From Phaseolus vulgaris (Eukaryota; Streptophyta; Magnoliopsida; Fabales; Fabaceae), in assembly GCF_000499845.2 (NCBI RefSeq), contig NC_023750.2, positions 29,003,652 to 29,067,651 on the forward strand: 64,000 bases of DNA, written 5' to 3'. A program made the translations under genes and the position numbers. The notes beneath the pieces are model-generated. The model was not told the DNA's origin. It searched no databases and saw nothing but the letters and a program-made list of their open reading frames with translations. Each line of letters starts with the position of its first letter. Within the stretch, counting starts at the first letter, position 1. Below, one piece after another: positions 1-11,334 of this stretch.

Positions 1-1257
1 GCGGGTGTGAAAAATATTTTCCCTTTGGGTATCATTCAAAGATTTTGGAATTGTGCTCAACATACACCTTATCATCAATAAGTCACCTTCACAAGGACTT
101 TCTCTCTCAATCTCACTTGATGGCTTAGAAGGTGAAGAATGCCTAGATGAATTGGAATCATGCTCACTAATTACTACCCTATTATGCACAAACATATTCC
201 TTTTAGAAGGGCAATTAGAAGCTATGTGACCATATCCCAAACATTTAAAACATTTTTTACTAGACGATTTGATGGGTGATATATGAGTAGAAGTACAAGG
301 CTTAGACTCTTTAGGTGTGAAAGAAGAATCCTTAGAAGGAAGGTTTGAAAAAGACTTCTTATTTTTCCAAGAGTTGTTGTAGTAACCATCATTGGGAGAG
401 TTTTTAAAAGCATTTTTCTTAGCAATTTGAGCTTCAACCTTCATTGCAAGGTGAACCAAAGATCCCAAAGATGAATACTCTTGAAGTTCAACAACATCTT
501 GAATATCCCTTCTTAGGCCACTTACAAACCTAGCTATCATAGCTTCCTCACTTTCTTTCAAATTAACTTTAAGTAAAAGCGTTTCTAACTCCTTAAAATA
601 GGCATCCACACTTAGCGTGCCTTGTTGAAACCGTTGAAGCTTCAACACGAGGTCTTTCCTAAAGTGTGGTAGCACAAATCTAAAGCGCATACACTCAACC
701 AAATTGTTCCAAGAGATCATGGGAGGTCTCTTGTTATAACAAATGTCCGTTACATAGCCATGCCACCATTTCATGGCATAATCAACAAATTCTAGAACGG
801 CTAGCGTCACCTTTTGGTCCTCCTCAACCTCAAAGGTGTTAAAAATTTGTTCACATTTAGCCTCCCAATCTAAATACATATTTGGATCACTATCCCCATT
901 AAAGCTAGGGATTTTCATAAAAGGAACTTGGGGCTTGGTCTCTTGTTGATGTCTTTGTTCACGGTGGTGGCCTCCCCCATTGGAAGGATGATGATGCCTC
1001 CTCCTTCTAGTATCCTCTCCATTGCCGTGAGCATTTGAAGAGCTCTTGGAAGAATGCCGAGGAGAAATGTGTCTACTATGCAAAGAATGGGCAACTCCTT
1101 CTTGCTTCAATTCAATTTTGGCCAAACGTGCTTCTAATTTTTGCAATTCTTCATCCTTTTGAGCAAGAGCCTTCCTTGCTTCTTTCAATTCATTAAGAAC
1201 ATAAGCTCTATGAGTAGAGCGTGGCTTTGAAGATTCAGCACTTGAATAGGTATCCAT
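1..1257 (-). CDS. gag: Gag (start of Gag-Pol) of gypsy-1, partial, open to the left edge
   Basis: ATG at 1257 opens 419 codons with no stop up to base 1, so the 3' part is missing from the window. Residues about 20-45 are a Lys/Glu/Leu-rich coiled coil, followed by a His/Arg/Ser-rich basic stretch. The retrotransposon gag core holds PSFNGDSDP and WWHGYV (about residues 120-155). A CCHC zinc knuckle (CFKCLGYGHIASNC, about 205-246) marks the nucleocapsid. The last residues, including TQRENIFHTR, match the region leading into the aspartic protease of plant gypsy polyproteins. The protein would form the cytoplasmic virus-like particle and bind the genomic RNA. Confidence 0.88.
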   Translation of the reverse strand, partial: MDTYSSAESSKPRSTHRAYVLNELKEARKALAQKDEELQKLEARLAKIELKQEGVAHSLHSRHISPRHSSKSSSNAHGNGEDTRRRRHHHPSNGGGHHREQRHQQETKPQVPFMKIPSFNGDSDPNMYLDWEAKCEQIFNTFEVEEDQKVTLAVLEFVDYAMKWWHGYVTDICYNKRPPMISWNNLVECMRFRFVLPHFRKDLVLKLQRFQQGTLSVDAYFKELETLLLKVNLKESEEAMIARFVSGLRRDIQDVVELQEYSSLGSLVHLAMKVEAQIAKKNAFKNSPNDGYYNNSWKNKKSFSNLPSKDSSFTPKESKPCTSTHISPIKSSSKKCFKCLGYGHIASNCPSKRNMFVHNRVVISEHDSNSSRHSSPSKPSSEIERESPCEGDLLMIRCMLSTIPKSLNDTQRENIFHTR

Positions 1258-2463
1258 TAGAAAAGAAAAACAGCAAACACAAGAACAAACAATGTTAAGA
1301 AAACAAAGTTAGCAACAATTAGAACAAAATGCCGAAGGGAAGAATCACTCAAAGCACTCCAAAGAAAGAATACTCCCCTTTACCAAACTGATCTTGAGGC
1401 CTTTAGTAACCTCAAATGAAAGATGTCAAAGCAATAGCACACAATCTCAAAGCTAAACACCACAAAACCAAAGAAACAATGAAAGACAATCAAAAAAAGG
1501 TATAAACAAGAAACGGCTATAACAAAAGGAATACAAGATATATGACAAACTCAAAGATTAGTGAATAAAAGACAAGCAAGAAAATAAGGTACTCAATGAA
1601 AAAGAAGGCACACAAAAGAGACCTAAAGAAAAGTACTAGAGTAGATGAAGAAAACAAAAACAGAACTACTGGAAAATATTTTTGTGCAAACTGTGCGTAA
1701 TGTTTACAGATTTATCTGGAATGATATAAAGCGAACTGGAATATGAAATTGTAACCACAGAAAGTTCAAGATCTTAGCTCAACAATGCATTGAAATTACT
1801 CAAAAACAGTAAGCCAATTAATTGTGATAAATTTTCTAAAATCACTGCCAGATTACCGTATTTTTTTCGGCAGAATTACACACTGTTTGTATTTTATTTA
1901 TCATTTTTTTTGTACTTTGAATTTTAAAGTACTGCTTTTTTCTACTTTTTTACAACACTTTGACGAACACAAATCCAGAATTTCAGAAATTTCCAGTAAG
2001 TAAATCAATTGCAATAAGGCGAAACAGTCAGCACATTTGTAGGAAAACAGAGGAATCCTAACAGGAATGAAAAACAGAATTAAGAACTAGCAAAGACATA
2101 ATGGAAATGATGTGTAAGAACTTGTATAGGTCTAAAATACAAGTATGAACTCAATACTAAAATGAAAATGCACCAAAGGATCAAGAAACAAACACATAAC
2201 ACTGTTCTTAACACAAAATCAAGAAACAAAAATTACAACAAAAGGACTACAAAGAATTGATAACATTCTTGGAAAAACATGACTATGACAAAACTTATAA
2301 GGATTCAAAAATTAAAATGACACAAACATAATATAATAACAAAAAGAAAACAGCAAGAAAACTAAAAAATAACCTAAAAACAGAAAGGAAATTACAAGAA
2401 TGTAAAGTTCTTGAATTAAAGAGCCTACAAACAACTAAAAACACAAACAAGAAGAAACCTAAA
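1258..2463 (-). other. Leader between primer-binding site and gag of gypsy-1
   Basis: About 1.2 kb without a long ORF, A-rich on the plus strand. Several short blocks (for example CACCAAAGGATCAA near 2170 and AAGAATTGATAAC near 2252) recur in the leaders of gypsy-3 (about 41760 and 41850) and gypsy-4. A long untranslated leader is common in plant gypsy elements and would hold packaging and dimerisation signals; none can be assigned by eye. Confidence 0.6.
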
Positions 2464-2475
2464 CTCTAGATACCA
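2464..2475 (-). other. Primer-binding site of gypsy-1
   Basis: TGGTATCTAGAG on the minus strand begins two bases after the LTR end. It resembles the usual complement of initiator Met-tRNA (TGGTATCAGAGC) with one extra base. Gypsy-4 has the same variant (46586-46598). Confidence 0.7.
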
Positions 2476-2477
2476 CA

Positions 2478-3521
2478 TGATATGATTCCAATAGCAAGAT
2501 ATAGATGATCCTTTGACATTTTATGGAATCAACTTGAGCTGGAATATGATTAGGCACTTTTCTAGAATTGGATCAATGTTCTATCATTCAAGAACTCACC
2601 AAAACTTAAGTAACCAAGCCAAAACTCATATGGAAGTCCTTTTCTTGTCAATTGAATCGGTTAAAAGACATAAGAATTGAAATGAACTGATTAAAATACT
2701 TATCAATTGAAATGCACCGAACAAAAGCAAGAAAGAATGAAGATGAACCGATTAAACTTAGCAAGGAAGAAGATGAACCGAACAAAATATGAATTAAAGC
2801 TAAAACACTGAATAGAATTTGCAAGAAAGGACCTAAGACATGTTTATGAGTTCATACGGACATGGAGATGAAAGGAAAAGATGGAAAAGAGAGAAGACTT
2901 ATGTGGTTGAAGAACTTGGTTGATGAACACGCCACTTGAAGTGTGAATGCTCCAAGATAAGTGTGAATTGCCGCCACTTGAGGAACCAAGGCACTCAAGA
3001 TGAGACTAGGAAGAGGAGAAGGCAAGTTCTCACTCACTCAATCACCAAATTGGGAGAGTTTCATTACTTCAAAAATCAATTCTCCCATTTGAAGGACCTA
3101 AGCCCTCCTTTTATAGGTGGAGAACCGGTCATGAAACTTACAAAGCAAGCTAACCAAAAGTCCCTTGCATGCTACCCACTCTAGCGCCTCAAGTGAGACA
3201 TGAAGAGTCACCTTCTAGAAAATTCTAAACTAATGCCTAATAATGCTTTACAAAAAGAGGTTTCTTTAGGTTTCCCTCTTAACACCTACCTAAACACTAT
3301 TCTATATTATTTACAAATTTATACAAAAAGAAACTATAAAGAGAGACATTAATTGAAGCCTATTCTTGAAAGCTTGTAGACTTCTTTGGCTTTAGGCTTG
3401 GTCCTCTCTTTATTTTATGTCTTCTTTGAATTTTGAGAAGACTAGAAGGAAGAACTTCAAATGTGTGGGTGAATAACCTCTTCCTTCATTAATAAAAGCC
3501 TCTCCAATGTGATCTCCATCA
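2478..3521 (-). repeat. 5' LTR of gypsy-1 (1044 bp)
   Basis: On the minus strand it starts TGATGGAGATC and ends CATATCA, directly before the primer-binding site. Its sequence parallels the solo LTR at 43046-44065 along its length, including the AATGAAGGAAGAGG block near the start and the TATA region. A TATA-like element (CTATAAAAGG on the minus strand, about 3107-3117) sits in the expected place. The part downstream of it holds several CGGTT/AACCG words (about 2650-2800), a feature shared with the related LTRs in this window. Confidence 0.88.
3107..3117 (-). promoter_or_regulatory. TATA box of the gypsy-1 LTR
   Basis: The minus strand reads CCTATAAAAGG. The same element followed by a GGAGG-like tail occurs in the related LTRs at 43447-43455, 42476-42484 and the gypsy-3 and gypsy-4 LTRs. 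It is the likely core promoter for the element's genomic RNA. Confidence 0.6.
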
Positions 3522-4110
3522 CCCAGTGAAGACTGATAAAGTGCTGGGACCTCACAAGGACGCATGGTGTGAGTTCCACCAAGCCTTCGGTCATCACATC
3601 AACAACTGCTTGGCACTGATCCATCAGTTGGATGAGCTGGTGAAAAGTGGGTTTCTGAAGGATTATCTGGTCGGGTCCTCTACGGCCGCGACACTGGCGA
3701 TACCTAAAGAGGATCAGGCTCATGAGATGCCCATCCACGGAGAAATCCTCACCATCTCTAGTGGATTCTCAGGTGGGGGGGGGGGGTGCACAGCGTCACA
3801 GCGTAAGAGGTATGCACGCTCCGTGATGTCCGTGGCTGGGCAAGTGGCGGGGGACGACCCGGTGGACGTTGACCTCACCTTTACGAGGGCTAACCTTCAC
3901 GACGTCGTCCCCCACGACAACGACCCCGTAGTGATTTCGGTTGTGACTGCGGGTAGGAAAGTGCACAGAGTGCTTGTGGACCAAAGGGAGCTCTGCGGAT
4001 GTGATGTTCCTATCCACATTCAATAAGCTGTAGTTGTCCCCTGATCTGCTGAGGTCGTATACAGGGTGCCTATATGGTTTCGCTGGGGATCAGGTCGAGG
4101 TGCGGGGGTA
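3522..4110 (+). pseudogene. Gag C-terminus and start of protease of gypsy-2 (broken)
   Basis: The frame from 3526 encodes CEFHQAFGHHINNC (about 3555-3610), the variant gag knuckle region of Tat/Athila-like elements. An aspartic protease start (VLVDQ) follows. The catalytic D-Q-G-S-S region is split by one extra A within CCAAAGGG near 3981, shifting the frame. In the restored frame a TAG at 4031 stands after an NKL motif. A run of twelve G (3775-3786) lies in the gag frame and is a likely slippage site. The coding sequence resumes exactly after CACTA-1 at 11691. Confidence 0.82.
3775..3786 (+). repeat. Poly(G) run of 12 in gypsy-2 gag
   Basis: Twelve consecutive G in an otherwise mixed gag sequence encode a glycine string. 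It is prone to replication slippage and to sequencing error. Confidence 0.9.
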
Positions 4111-4310
4111 CACTAGTGCAAAAAGATTAAAAGAATACTCCTTATTAAGTGCGGGTTCGCGCTTAAACGCATTTGTAAAAAACTCGGTGGCATTTTTGAA
4201 ATTAATTTGATTTACAAGTGCGGTTTTACTTTACCCGCAATTGTAAATCATTGGGCATTGATTTACAAGTGTGGTTTTACTTTACAACCGCACTTGTAAA
4301 TGCTTTTTAC
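4111..4310 (+). repeat. Left terminal and subterminal repeats of CACTA-1
   Basis: CACTAGTGCA terminus followed by inverted copies of a TTTACAAGTGCGG-like word (about 4210-4305) and an ACGCATTTGTAAA word near 4168. This array is shorter and more diverged than the left array of CACTA-2. Such subterminal motifs are the binding sites of the TNPA-type protein in En/Spm. Confidence 0.82.
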
Positions 4311-4959
4311 ACTAAAAATTTGAAGCGCGCCACTCCAGTTTCACACTTTCACTTTCTTCTCCACTCTGGCCTTCGTTTTCACTGTTCTTGCGCTCGCGTT
4401 TGAGTTCAACTCTTCTCTGCATCTTCGTTCCTTTTTGCCATTGTAAGTTTCGCGAATCCCTTCATTGGCATTGGCATGTTTTTCGTTTTCCTTACGAGTT
4501 TTCGTTGGCATTGGCATTTTAGGTTACTGTTCCATTGGAATTGCTCCTTCATATTTGCTCTTCGCTGGTCTGTCGCTGCTCCGCCACCGCTTCCGCCGTC
4601 GCCGTTGTCGCGTGCCTCTGCCACTCTGATCACCAGCAACCTTGGTTCACGGAAAGGTTGGTGTTCTCTTTAAAAAATTTTGAATTTTTATTTAATATTT
4701 TGAATTTTTATTTTTGTGTATTATAATTTATATATTATTATATATAAATTTGTATTATATAATTTGTATTTTCTTAAATTTATATTATATATTTAGTTAG
4801 TTGTTAATTACATTTTAATAAAAGTTTTATGTTATGTTAGTTGTTACTTTTAGAATAAAATTATCGTGTTTGGATTGAGTCCGGGGGTGTTCGACCCTCG
4901 GCAAATGTGTGAGATAGAATACTAATTATTAGAAAATCCTAACTATTCCAAAATATATA
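4311..4959 (+). promoter_or_regulatory. Leader and likely 5' UTR of the CACTA-1 transposase
   Basis: A C/T-rich stretch (4330-4640) precedes an AT-rich stretch (4680-4860). Splice-donor-like GTAAGTTTC near 4443 and AG-ended pyrimidine tracts suggest a 5' UTR intron. The same organisation occurs at 48121-48852 in CACTA-2. No clear TATA box could be fixed. Confidence 0.45.
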
Positions 4960-7900
4960 ATGGATCGAGGTTGGATTAATGTTGTTCGTATAAGTGATGA
5001 GTACGAAAGGGGAGTAGAAGAATTTATACAATTTGCGCAGCGTAACGCGATTATTAGTGGTCATGATGGAGCAAAGATCAGGTGTCCGTGCGTTAACTGT
5101 TTGAATGGAAGGATACTGGATGTGAATATCTTGAGGGAACACCTACTATGTGATGGGTTTCTTCGATCTTATACAACTTGGACATGGCATGGTGAATTAT
5201 TAAATTTACCACGTGTTTCCGTAACTGAAGAATGTGTGGGTTCTAGCATGGATGAAGCAGTACACGATGATGAAGATGATGATCGATTGGAGGACATGAT
5301 TCGTGATGTGGGAGCTGAGTGTTTTGCAAAAGCGCATGGATATGGAAGTATGTCAAGAGATGCAGAGACTCCTTTGTATCCTGGATCAACTAACTTCACA
5401 CGGTTGTCGGCGGTGTTAAGATTGATGAATTTGAAGGCAATAAACGGATGGACTGATAAAAGCTTCACGGAATTGCTCCGGCTATTGAAGGATATGCTTC
5501 CAAAGGGAAATACTCTACTTAATCGTAATTACGAGGCCAAAAAGATTCTTTGTCCAATGGATATGGAGTACAAAAAGATACATACATGTCCTAATGATTG
5601 TATATTATACTGGAAAGATTTTGAATTCTTGAAAAGTTGTCTGAGGTGTGGGTTATCACGTTATAAGTTGAAACAAAAAGATGATGATTCTATTGATGAG
5701 ATGGAAAAGCATGGACCCCCAATGAAGGTTATGTGGTATCTTCCCATCATTCCAAGGATGAAGCGTTTGTTTGCAAACCCAGACGATGCTAAGAATCTTA
5801 GATGGCATGCAAATGAGAGGAAATGCGATGGCATGTACCGACATCCAGCTGATTCTATTCAGTGGAAGAAATTTGATGATGACTTTCCAGAGTTTGGTAA
5901 AGAATAAAGAAATATCCGACTTGGTTTAGCTACAGTCGGAATGAATCCGTTTGGTAATATGAGTACAAATCACAGTTCATGGCATGTATTACTAGTTATT
6001 GACAACTTACCTCCTGGATTGTGCATGAAGCGAAAATACATGATGTTGTCTATGATGATATCCTGTCCGAAACAGCCAGGGAATGATATTGATGTTTATC
6101 GAAGTCCCCTAATTGAAGATTTGAAGTTAATGTGGGACCAGGGTGTTGAAGTATTTGACGGATTTGCTAATGAAACTTTCAAGCTTCATGCCATGTTATT
6201 TTGCACCATCAATGACTTTCCGGCATATGGTAACTTATCAGGTTCTAGTGTTAAGGGTCATAAACCGTGTCCAATATTCGAAGAAGACACTGCTTCTCAA
6301 CAATTGAAACATGGAAGGAAAACAGTATATCTTCGGCATCAGAGGTTTCTTAGAAGTCATCATCCTTACCGGAGGTTGAAAAAAGTCTTTAATGGACACC
6401 AAGAGGGTAGTGGTCCACCAACTCCATTAACCGATGTTGAGGTTTACGAAAAGGTAAATAACATAGACCACACCTTCGGTAAGTCCAAAAAAAAGTCATC
6501 TGTGACAAATATTTGGAAGAAGAAATCAATCTTCTTTGATCTTCTGTACTGGTCGAGGTTAGAAGTCAGACATTGTATATATGTAATGCATGTTGAGAAG
6601 AATGTGTGTGATAGCTTAATTGGTACACTTCTTAACATTAACAGGAAGACGAAGGATGGTCTAAATGCTCGTTTAGATTTGATTGAGATGAACATACGCG
6701 GCGAGTTGGCACCCATAGAAATGGGTAAGCGTACATATTTGCCCCCAGCCTGTTACACAATGTCAAAAGATGAAAAAATTAGTTTTTGTCAATGTCTAAA
6801 GGGTGTGAAAGTGCCACAAGGACATTCCTCAAATGTGAAGAGCCTAGTGTCAATGCAAGATTTGAAGTTAATTGGGTTGAAGTCTCATGATTGTCACATC
6901 TTGATGCAACAGTTGTTGCCGGTAGCTATCCGTGGGATCCTACCAAAAAATGTTAGACATACCATAACCCGTTTGTGCTCATTCTTCTCTTCCATCTGTT
7001 GTAAAGTCATTGATCCCTCAAAACTAGATGAACTTCAAAATGAAATTGTTGTTATCTTGTGTGAATTGGAGATGTTTTTTCCTCCGTCTTTTTTTGACAT
7101 CATGGTTCATCTAGTGGTGCATCTGGTAAGAGAGGTTAGATTGTGTGGACCAGTGTACTTAAGATGGATGTATCCTGTTGAGCGGTATATGAAAATTTTG
7201 AAAGGTTATGTGAAAAATCATTATCGTCCAGAGGCTTCAATGATTGAAAGGTACATAGCTGAAGAAAGTATTGAATTTTGTTCAGAGTACATGACAAAAG
7301 CAAATCCAATAGGTGTTCCAGCTAATTCATGGCACCACAGGCGTTCTACAAGTAAATGTTTACGTGGTGTGAATATTGTAAGCAAATCTTGATCAGAAGT
7401 CTTGCAAGCACATTTGTACATATTGATTAACACAGATGAAGTTGTACCTTACATAGAAGCTCATAAAGCCATTGTGAAGGAAAATAACCCAAGACAAGCA
7501 GAGAAATGGGTCTTGATGGAACATAATAGAACTTTCATGCCTTGGTTTAAAGACAAGGTGTTCAAGGATTCAATGGCATCAGAGACCTTGACCTGGTTGG
7601 CTGCTGGATTGAAGTTTGATGTCATCTCATGTACAGCGTACGAAGTGAATAATTGTATATTTTACACGAGGTCCATGGATGAAAAGAGTACAGTTCAAAA
7701 TTCTGGTGTTACTCTTGAAGCCGAGTCAATGCAGTTTTCGACTTCGAAAGATACAAATCCAGTACTTGGATAGATGGCATACTATGGGTTTATAGAAAAG
7801 ATATGGGAGATTTACTACACTAAGTTTTCCGTTCCAGTTTTCAAGTGTAAATGGGTTGACAATAAAAGTGGGGTTAAAATTGATGATTCAGGATTCACAC

Positions 7901-8160
7901 TAGTGGACTTTCGAAAGATAGGGTATCGAGATGAGCCATTTATAATGGTTCAACAAGCATCTCAAGTTTTCTACGTGAAAGATCCTACGTCAGAACATTG
8001 GTATGTCGTTTTACACGGCAAAGAACAAGGGGAGACCATAGATGATATTGAAAATGGTGACCCCTGTTCATTCACACCAATGATAATTAATAAAGATGAC
8101 GATGTAGTTGATGATGTACATGCAACCCGTAAAGACCACAGTAAAGGAATTTACATATGA
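4960..8160 (+). pseudogene. TNP2-type CACTA transposase, three in-frame stops (CACTA-1)
   Basis: A single frame of 3201 bp, the same length as the CACTA-2 gene, so no net indel. Stops stand at 5905 (TAA), 7390 (TGA, where CACTA-2 has CGA) and 7771 (TAG, where CACTA-2 has TCA). Domains in order are: Transposase-associated N-terminus with IRCPCVNC (residues about 45-55); the Transposase_21/TNP2 core (about 325-555); a DUF4218-like block with SFFDIMVHL and PVYLRWMYP (about 660-760); and a DUF4216-like C-terminus with FKCKWVDNKSG (about 960). In the signature D-V-M-H-V-E-K-N the Asp is replaced by Tyr (codon 6580-6582, residue 541), whereas CACTA-2 keeps Asp. The protein would have excised and inserted the element in the nucleus; this copy cannot. 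Confidence 0.93.
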
Positions 8161-8285
8161 ACTTTCAACCCCCATGCAACCTGTAAATAAGCATTTTAGA
8201 TTTAGATTTTTATGTATTATTTTTATAAGATTTTAATTCGATGCAGATTAACTAATGTTTGTTACCTTTTTTTTTTAACAGAGAC

Positions 8286-11200
8286 ATGGATGACGATCAT
8301 ACCCCACTCAGACCTCGATCCGGACGAGGTAGCAGAGGACCTACTAGATTGAAGCGTCTCGCATTGAGACGTGCTGCTGGTGAGAAGACACGTGTTGACA
8401 TTGACGTCAACACTGGAGTGGCTTTTGGTCCTAAAGCAGATGAGTTTATGAGCTATCTTAGAGTTGTTTCTCGTGAGAGGCTCTCCATTCTGATTAATTC
8501 ATGGGATGAGGTGTCAGAAGTCGACCGGAACATGATCTGGGAGGATGTCCTGGTAAGCTTTACATTTTGATATAATGCTTTTTAATATTCATTGATTAAT
8601 TTTAATTTGCTGATGTTATTTTGCAGGCATACTTTGAAATTCCTGATGTGGAACCACTTCGATCAAAGATTATATCCAATATCGGACTCAAATTTCGTAC
8701 CTTTAAGTCAAGACTGACTTCGAGATACATTTTTGGCGACCTTAAAGACGAAAATCCATGTTTAAAGTACAAACATATTGATGAAGAGACATGGCGTCTT
8801 TTTAAAGAAAGCCGTCAAAATGAGGCTTGGATGGTAAGTGAAGTAACTTAACTTTTTTTGTTTATATAACATTAATAAGTTTATCTTATTTACTTCAGTT
8901 TGTTTATTTCAATTATGACAGGATCGTCGGAAGAAAGCTCAAGAGACAGCTTTGAAGAATCTTACCCCGCACGTTATGTCTCGTTCGGGGTATCGAAAAC
9001 TTGAGCAAGCACTGATGGTGGAAAAGGAGAAATCTAAACAGGGGACGTTGTCTGAGAAAGTGGAAACAGGGGTCACTTCTCCTCCATCACCACCTTTTCG
9101 CCATGTAAAATGGAAGAGGGCCCGAATTAAAAAGTCGGGTGCACCAAGTTCTGAGCAATCCGAGGTTATCATCGAAAAAATTGTAAGTTATTTTTGTTAT
9201 TTTCATTTATTTTAAGCATTAATTATATTAATACTTGAAAATATGATTTTTGTGTACTCTTGCAGGATTCCTTGGAATCCGACGGTAAATTTGTTGTTGA
9301 AGGTCGTCACGATATCCTGATTGAAGCAATTGGACGACTTGAGAACTCTGGTCGTGTTTGTGCAACTGGACAAGGGGTCGGAATTAAACTATATTTTGGA
9401 GTTTCAGAACGACAGTCATCCTCCTCCTCCAAAGAGAACGAAACTCAAATGAAGACTAAGATACGTGAAGAATTAATGGAGGAGATGAGAAAGGAGACTG
9501 ATTTGATGCGGCTAGAGATGAAAAAGGAGAATGATCTAATGCGACAAGAGTTTCTATCGCAACAACTTTGTGTTGAAACCCTTGTTAGTCCCACTCCCAA
9601 GAGAACAAAGGGGAGTTGTGCGGCTCCTCCAACATCAGGGGATGATATCAATGGGCAGACGAAGGATTGTGAGCTACTGGTAGTGGGCGGGAAACTTCCT
9701 CGGGTGGTGGCCCTTGGAAAAGTCTATCAAGACGCCACCACCTTACATAACGTTCCTCTCTCCCTTGATGTGGCAAAGGTAACAGTTGAAAAAGTACGAT
9801 TTCCTGATGCTCGTGTTCCACTACCTTCAGATGAGGTAACCACTGTGGCCGATGCATTTCAGACATTCGTTGCCTGGCCCAGAGAGCTCATTCAATTTAT
9901 GCCCGAACCTCATGTAATAATTTCATTTCATTATATTATTTTTTAATTATATTTATATATTACATATAATTTAATACAAATGTTGTTTATCTTGTAGAAA
10001 CCTTTTCGGCCACCAAGTCCGGAAAAGAAGCGTGAGGTTCCAGTTGACGATCCTATAGCTTCCTTACATCTCATTGCTAGTCAGATTGGCAATGAACCTT
10101 TTCCAGTTCCGTGGGATGATACATTTTTTAAAATAAACACTGAACTGCCACTGATGATGTACAACACAGATTTATCAGAATTTATATATGGGAATCAGGA
10201 GCTCAATATAAGTATAATTCAATTTTTTATGATGTAAGTATCTTTACCTATTATTCAATTTACTTTATGTTAAATTATTATTGATTATGCTTTAACTAAA
10301 AACTTGTAGGTTTTTGCATAGAGTCTGTATCACTAAGGGGAAGGAAAATATGTATGGATTCTTAGATCCTGCATATACTAATCCCGTTGGACCAAAATCA
10401 TCTGAGTTTCAAGCATACATCACTAACACCCTGGAAAAAGAGGGAAAACAAATTTATTTATGCCCTTATATTAATGAGTAAGTTTAATTATATGTCATCA
10501 ATTATTATTATTTCATGTTTTAAATATTTACTAACTCTTTTCATGGATGATATAGGCATCATTGGCAGTTACTTGTCTTATCAATGGTTGATAAGACTGT
10601 TGTGTGGTTCTGTTCCCTACACAAGAAGATTCCCACAAAATTTAAGGATATCATTAATATGTAAGTACATTATAAACTTAACTTTGTATATGTTACTAAT
10701 TAACCATCTACTAACGAGGTTTTTTGTATTAACCAGTTCATGGCGTGGATATGACATCCTAAAAGGTCGATCTAGTTCAAATAATTTGAATTGGATAACA
10801 ATAAAGGTTTGTAATTTTTTTCTTTCTCTATTATCATTGTTTATCAATATACTAACATATTACTTTTTATTGAATTATAGTGTAATAAACAACCAGGAAG
10901 CTATGAGAGTGGCTATTACATTATGCAATGGATGATTACCATTATAAGACTAGGTGTTAAAACTGGTTGGAAAGAGGTACTATATGTTAAATTATTTTTA
11001 TAATTCTTGAACATATATATATATATATATCTATCTAAAAACTAATTTATGTCAACTATATTTTGCAATGTAGTTATTCATAGAAGAAACACCAATGAAT
11101 TCGGAAGGCATTTCATATGTTAGAGAATCTTGGTCCACATATTTCATAAATTTTTATAACTCTAGCATAGGTAATCAATAGTGGTTTTATTATATGTAAT

Positions 11201-11292
11201 TTGATTACTTGTAAATGTACATTTTGATGCTCTCAATTTATATCTATATTTTTGTATTTGTCTGGCTGGGTTTGATCATTTATGCAGGTTAA
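8286..11292 (+). CDS. CACTA second gene (TNP1/TNPA-like region plus ULP1-like C48 protease domain), spliced, open
   Basis: Predicted exons: 8286-8552, 8627-8833, 8922-9182, 9266-9913, 9998-10233, 10310-10477, 10556-10660, 10737-10806, 10881-10976, 11074-11170 and 11288-11292. Every intron starts GT and ends AG and the phases agree, giving 719 codons and a stop at 11290. The N-terminal half is basic and plant-transposase-like (GVAFGPKADEFM, SRYIFGDLKDENPC). Exon 4 holds a charged coiled coil (about 9450-9560). The C-terminus resembles ULP1 peptidases: H-H-W-Q-L-L in exon 7 and QPGSYESGYYIM in exon 9. The Cys expected before Gly is Ser here (AGT for TGT); CACTA-2 has Cys. An acceptor (TTTAACAG) lies four bases before the ATG, so the mRNA is probably spliced from an upstream exon. 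Confidence 0.78.
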
Positions 11293-11334
11293 TTTATATG
11301 GTTTAGGGACAATACAAATTGCACTTTAAAAAAA

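Larger units (their letters stand above)
1..3521 (-). mobile_element. gypsy-1: Ty3/gypsy LTR retrotransposon, 5' part, runs off left edge
   Basis: Read on the minus strand, the order is LTR (3521 to 2478), primer-binding site, a 1.2 kb leader, then a gag ORF still open at base 1. The LTR has TG...CA ends (TGATGGAGATC...CATATCA) and is the same family as the solo LTR at 43046-44065. The right edge abuts gag sequence of another gypsy element at 3522, so gypsy-1 inserted into that element. Its other LTR and the duplicated target lie outside the window; CCCAG at 3522-3526 is the candidate duplication. The gag frame is long and uninterrupted, so the copy may be fairly young, but pol cannot be judged. 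Confidence 0.88.

Noticed and set aside
222..437. 71-codon minus-strand ORF
   Set aside because: Out of frame with the gypsy-1 gag that covers the same bases and contains the zinc knuckle.
5169..5468. Minus-strand ORF of 99 codons inside the CACTA-1 transposase (and its twin at 49062-49361)
   Set aside because: Exactly antisense to the transposase coding frame and conserved only because both copies are nearly identical; no domain.
8286..11292. Possible host SUMO-protease gene
   Set aside because: It lies between the terminal repeats of CACTA-1 and is present at the same place in CACTA-2.
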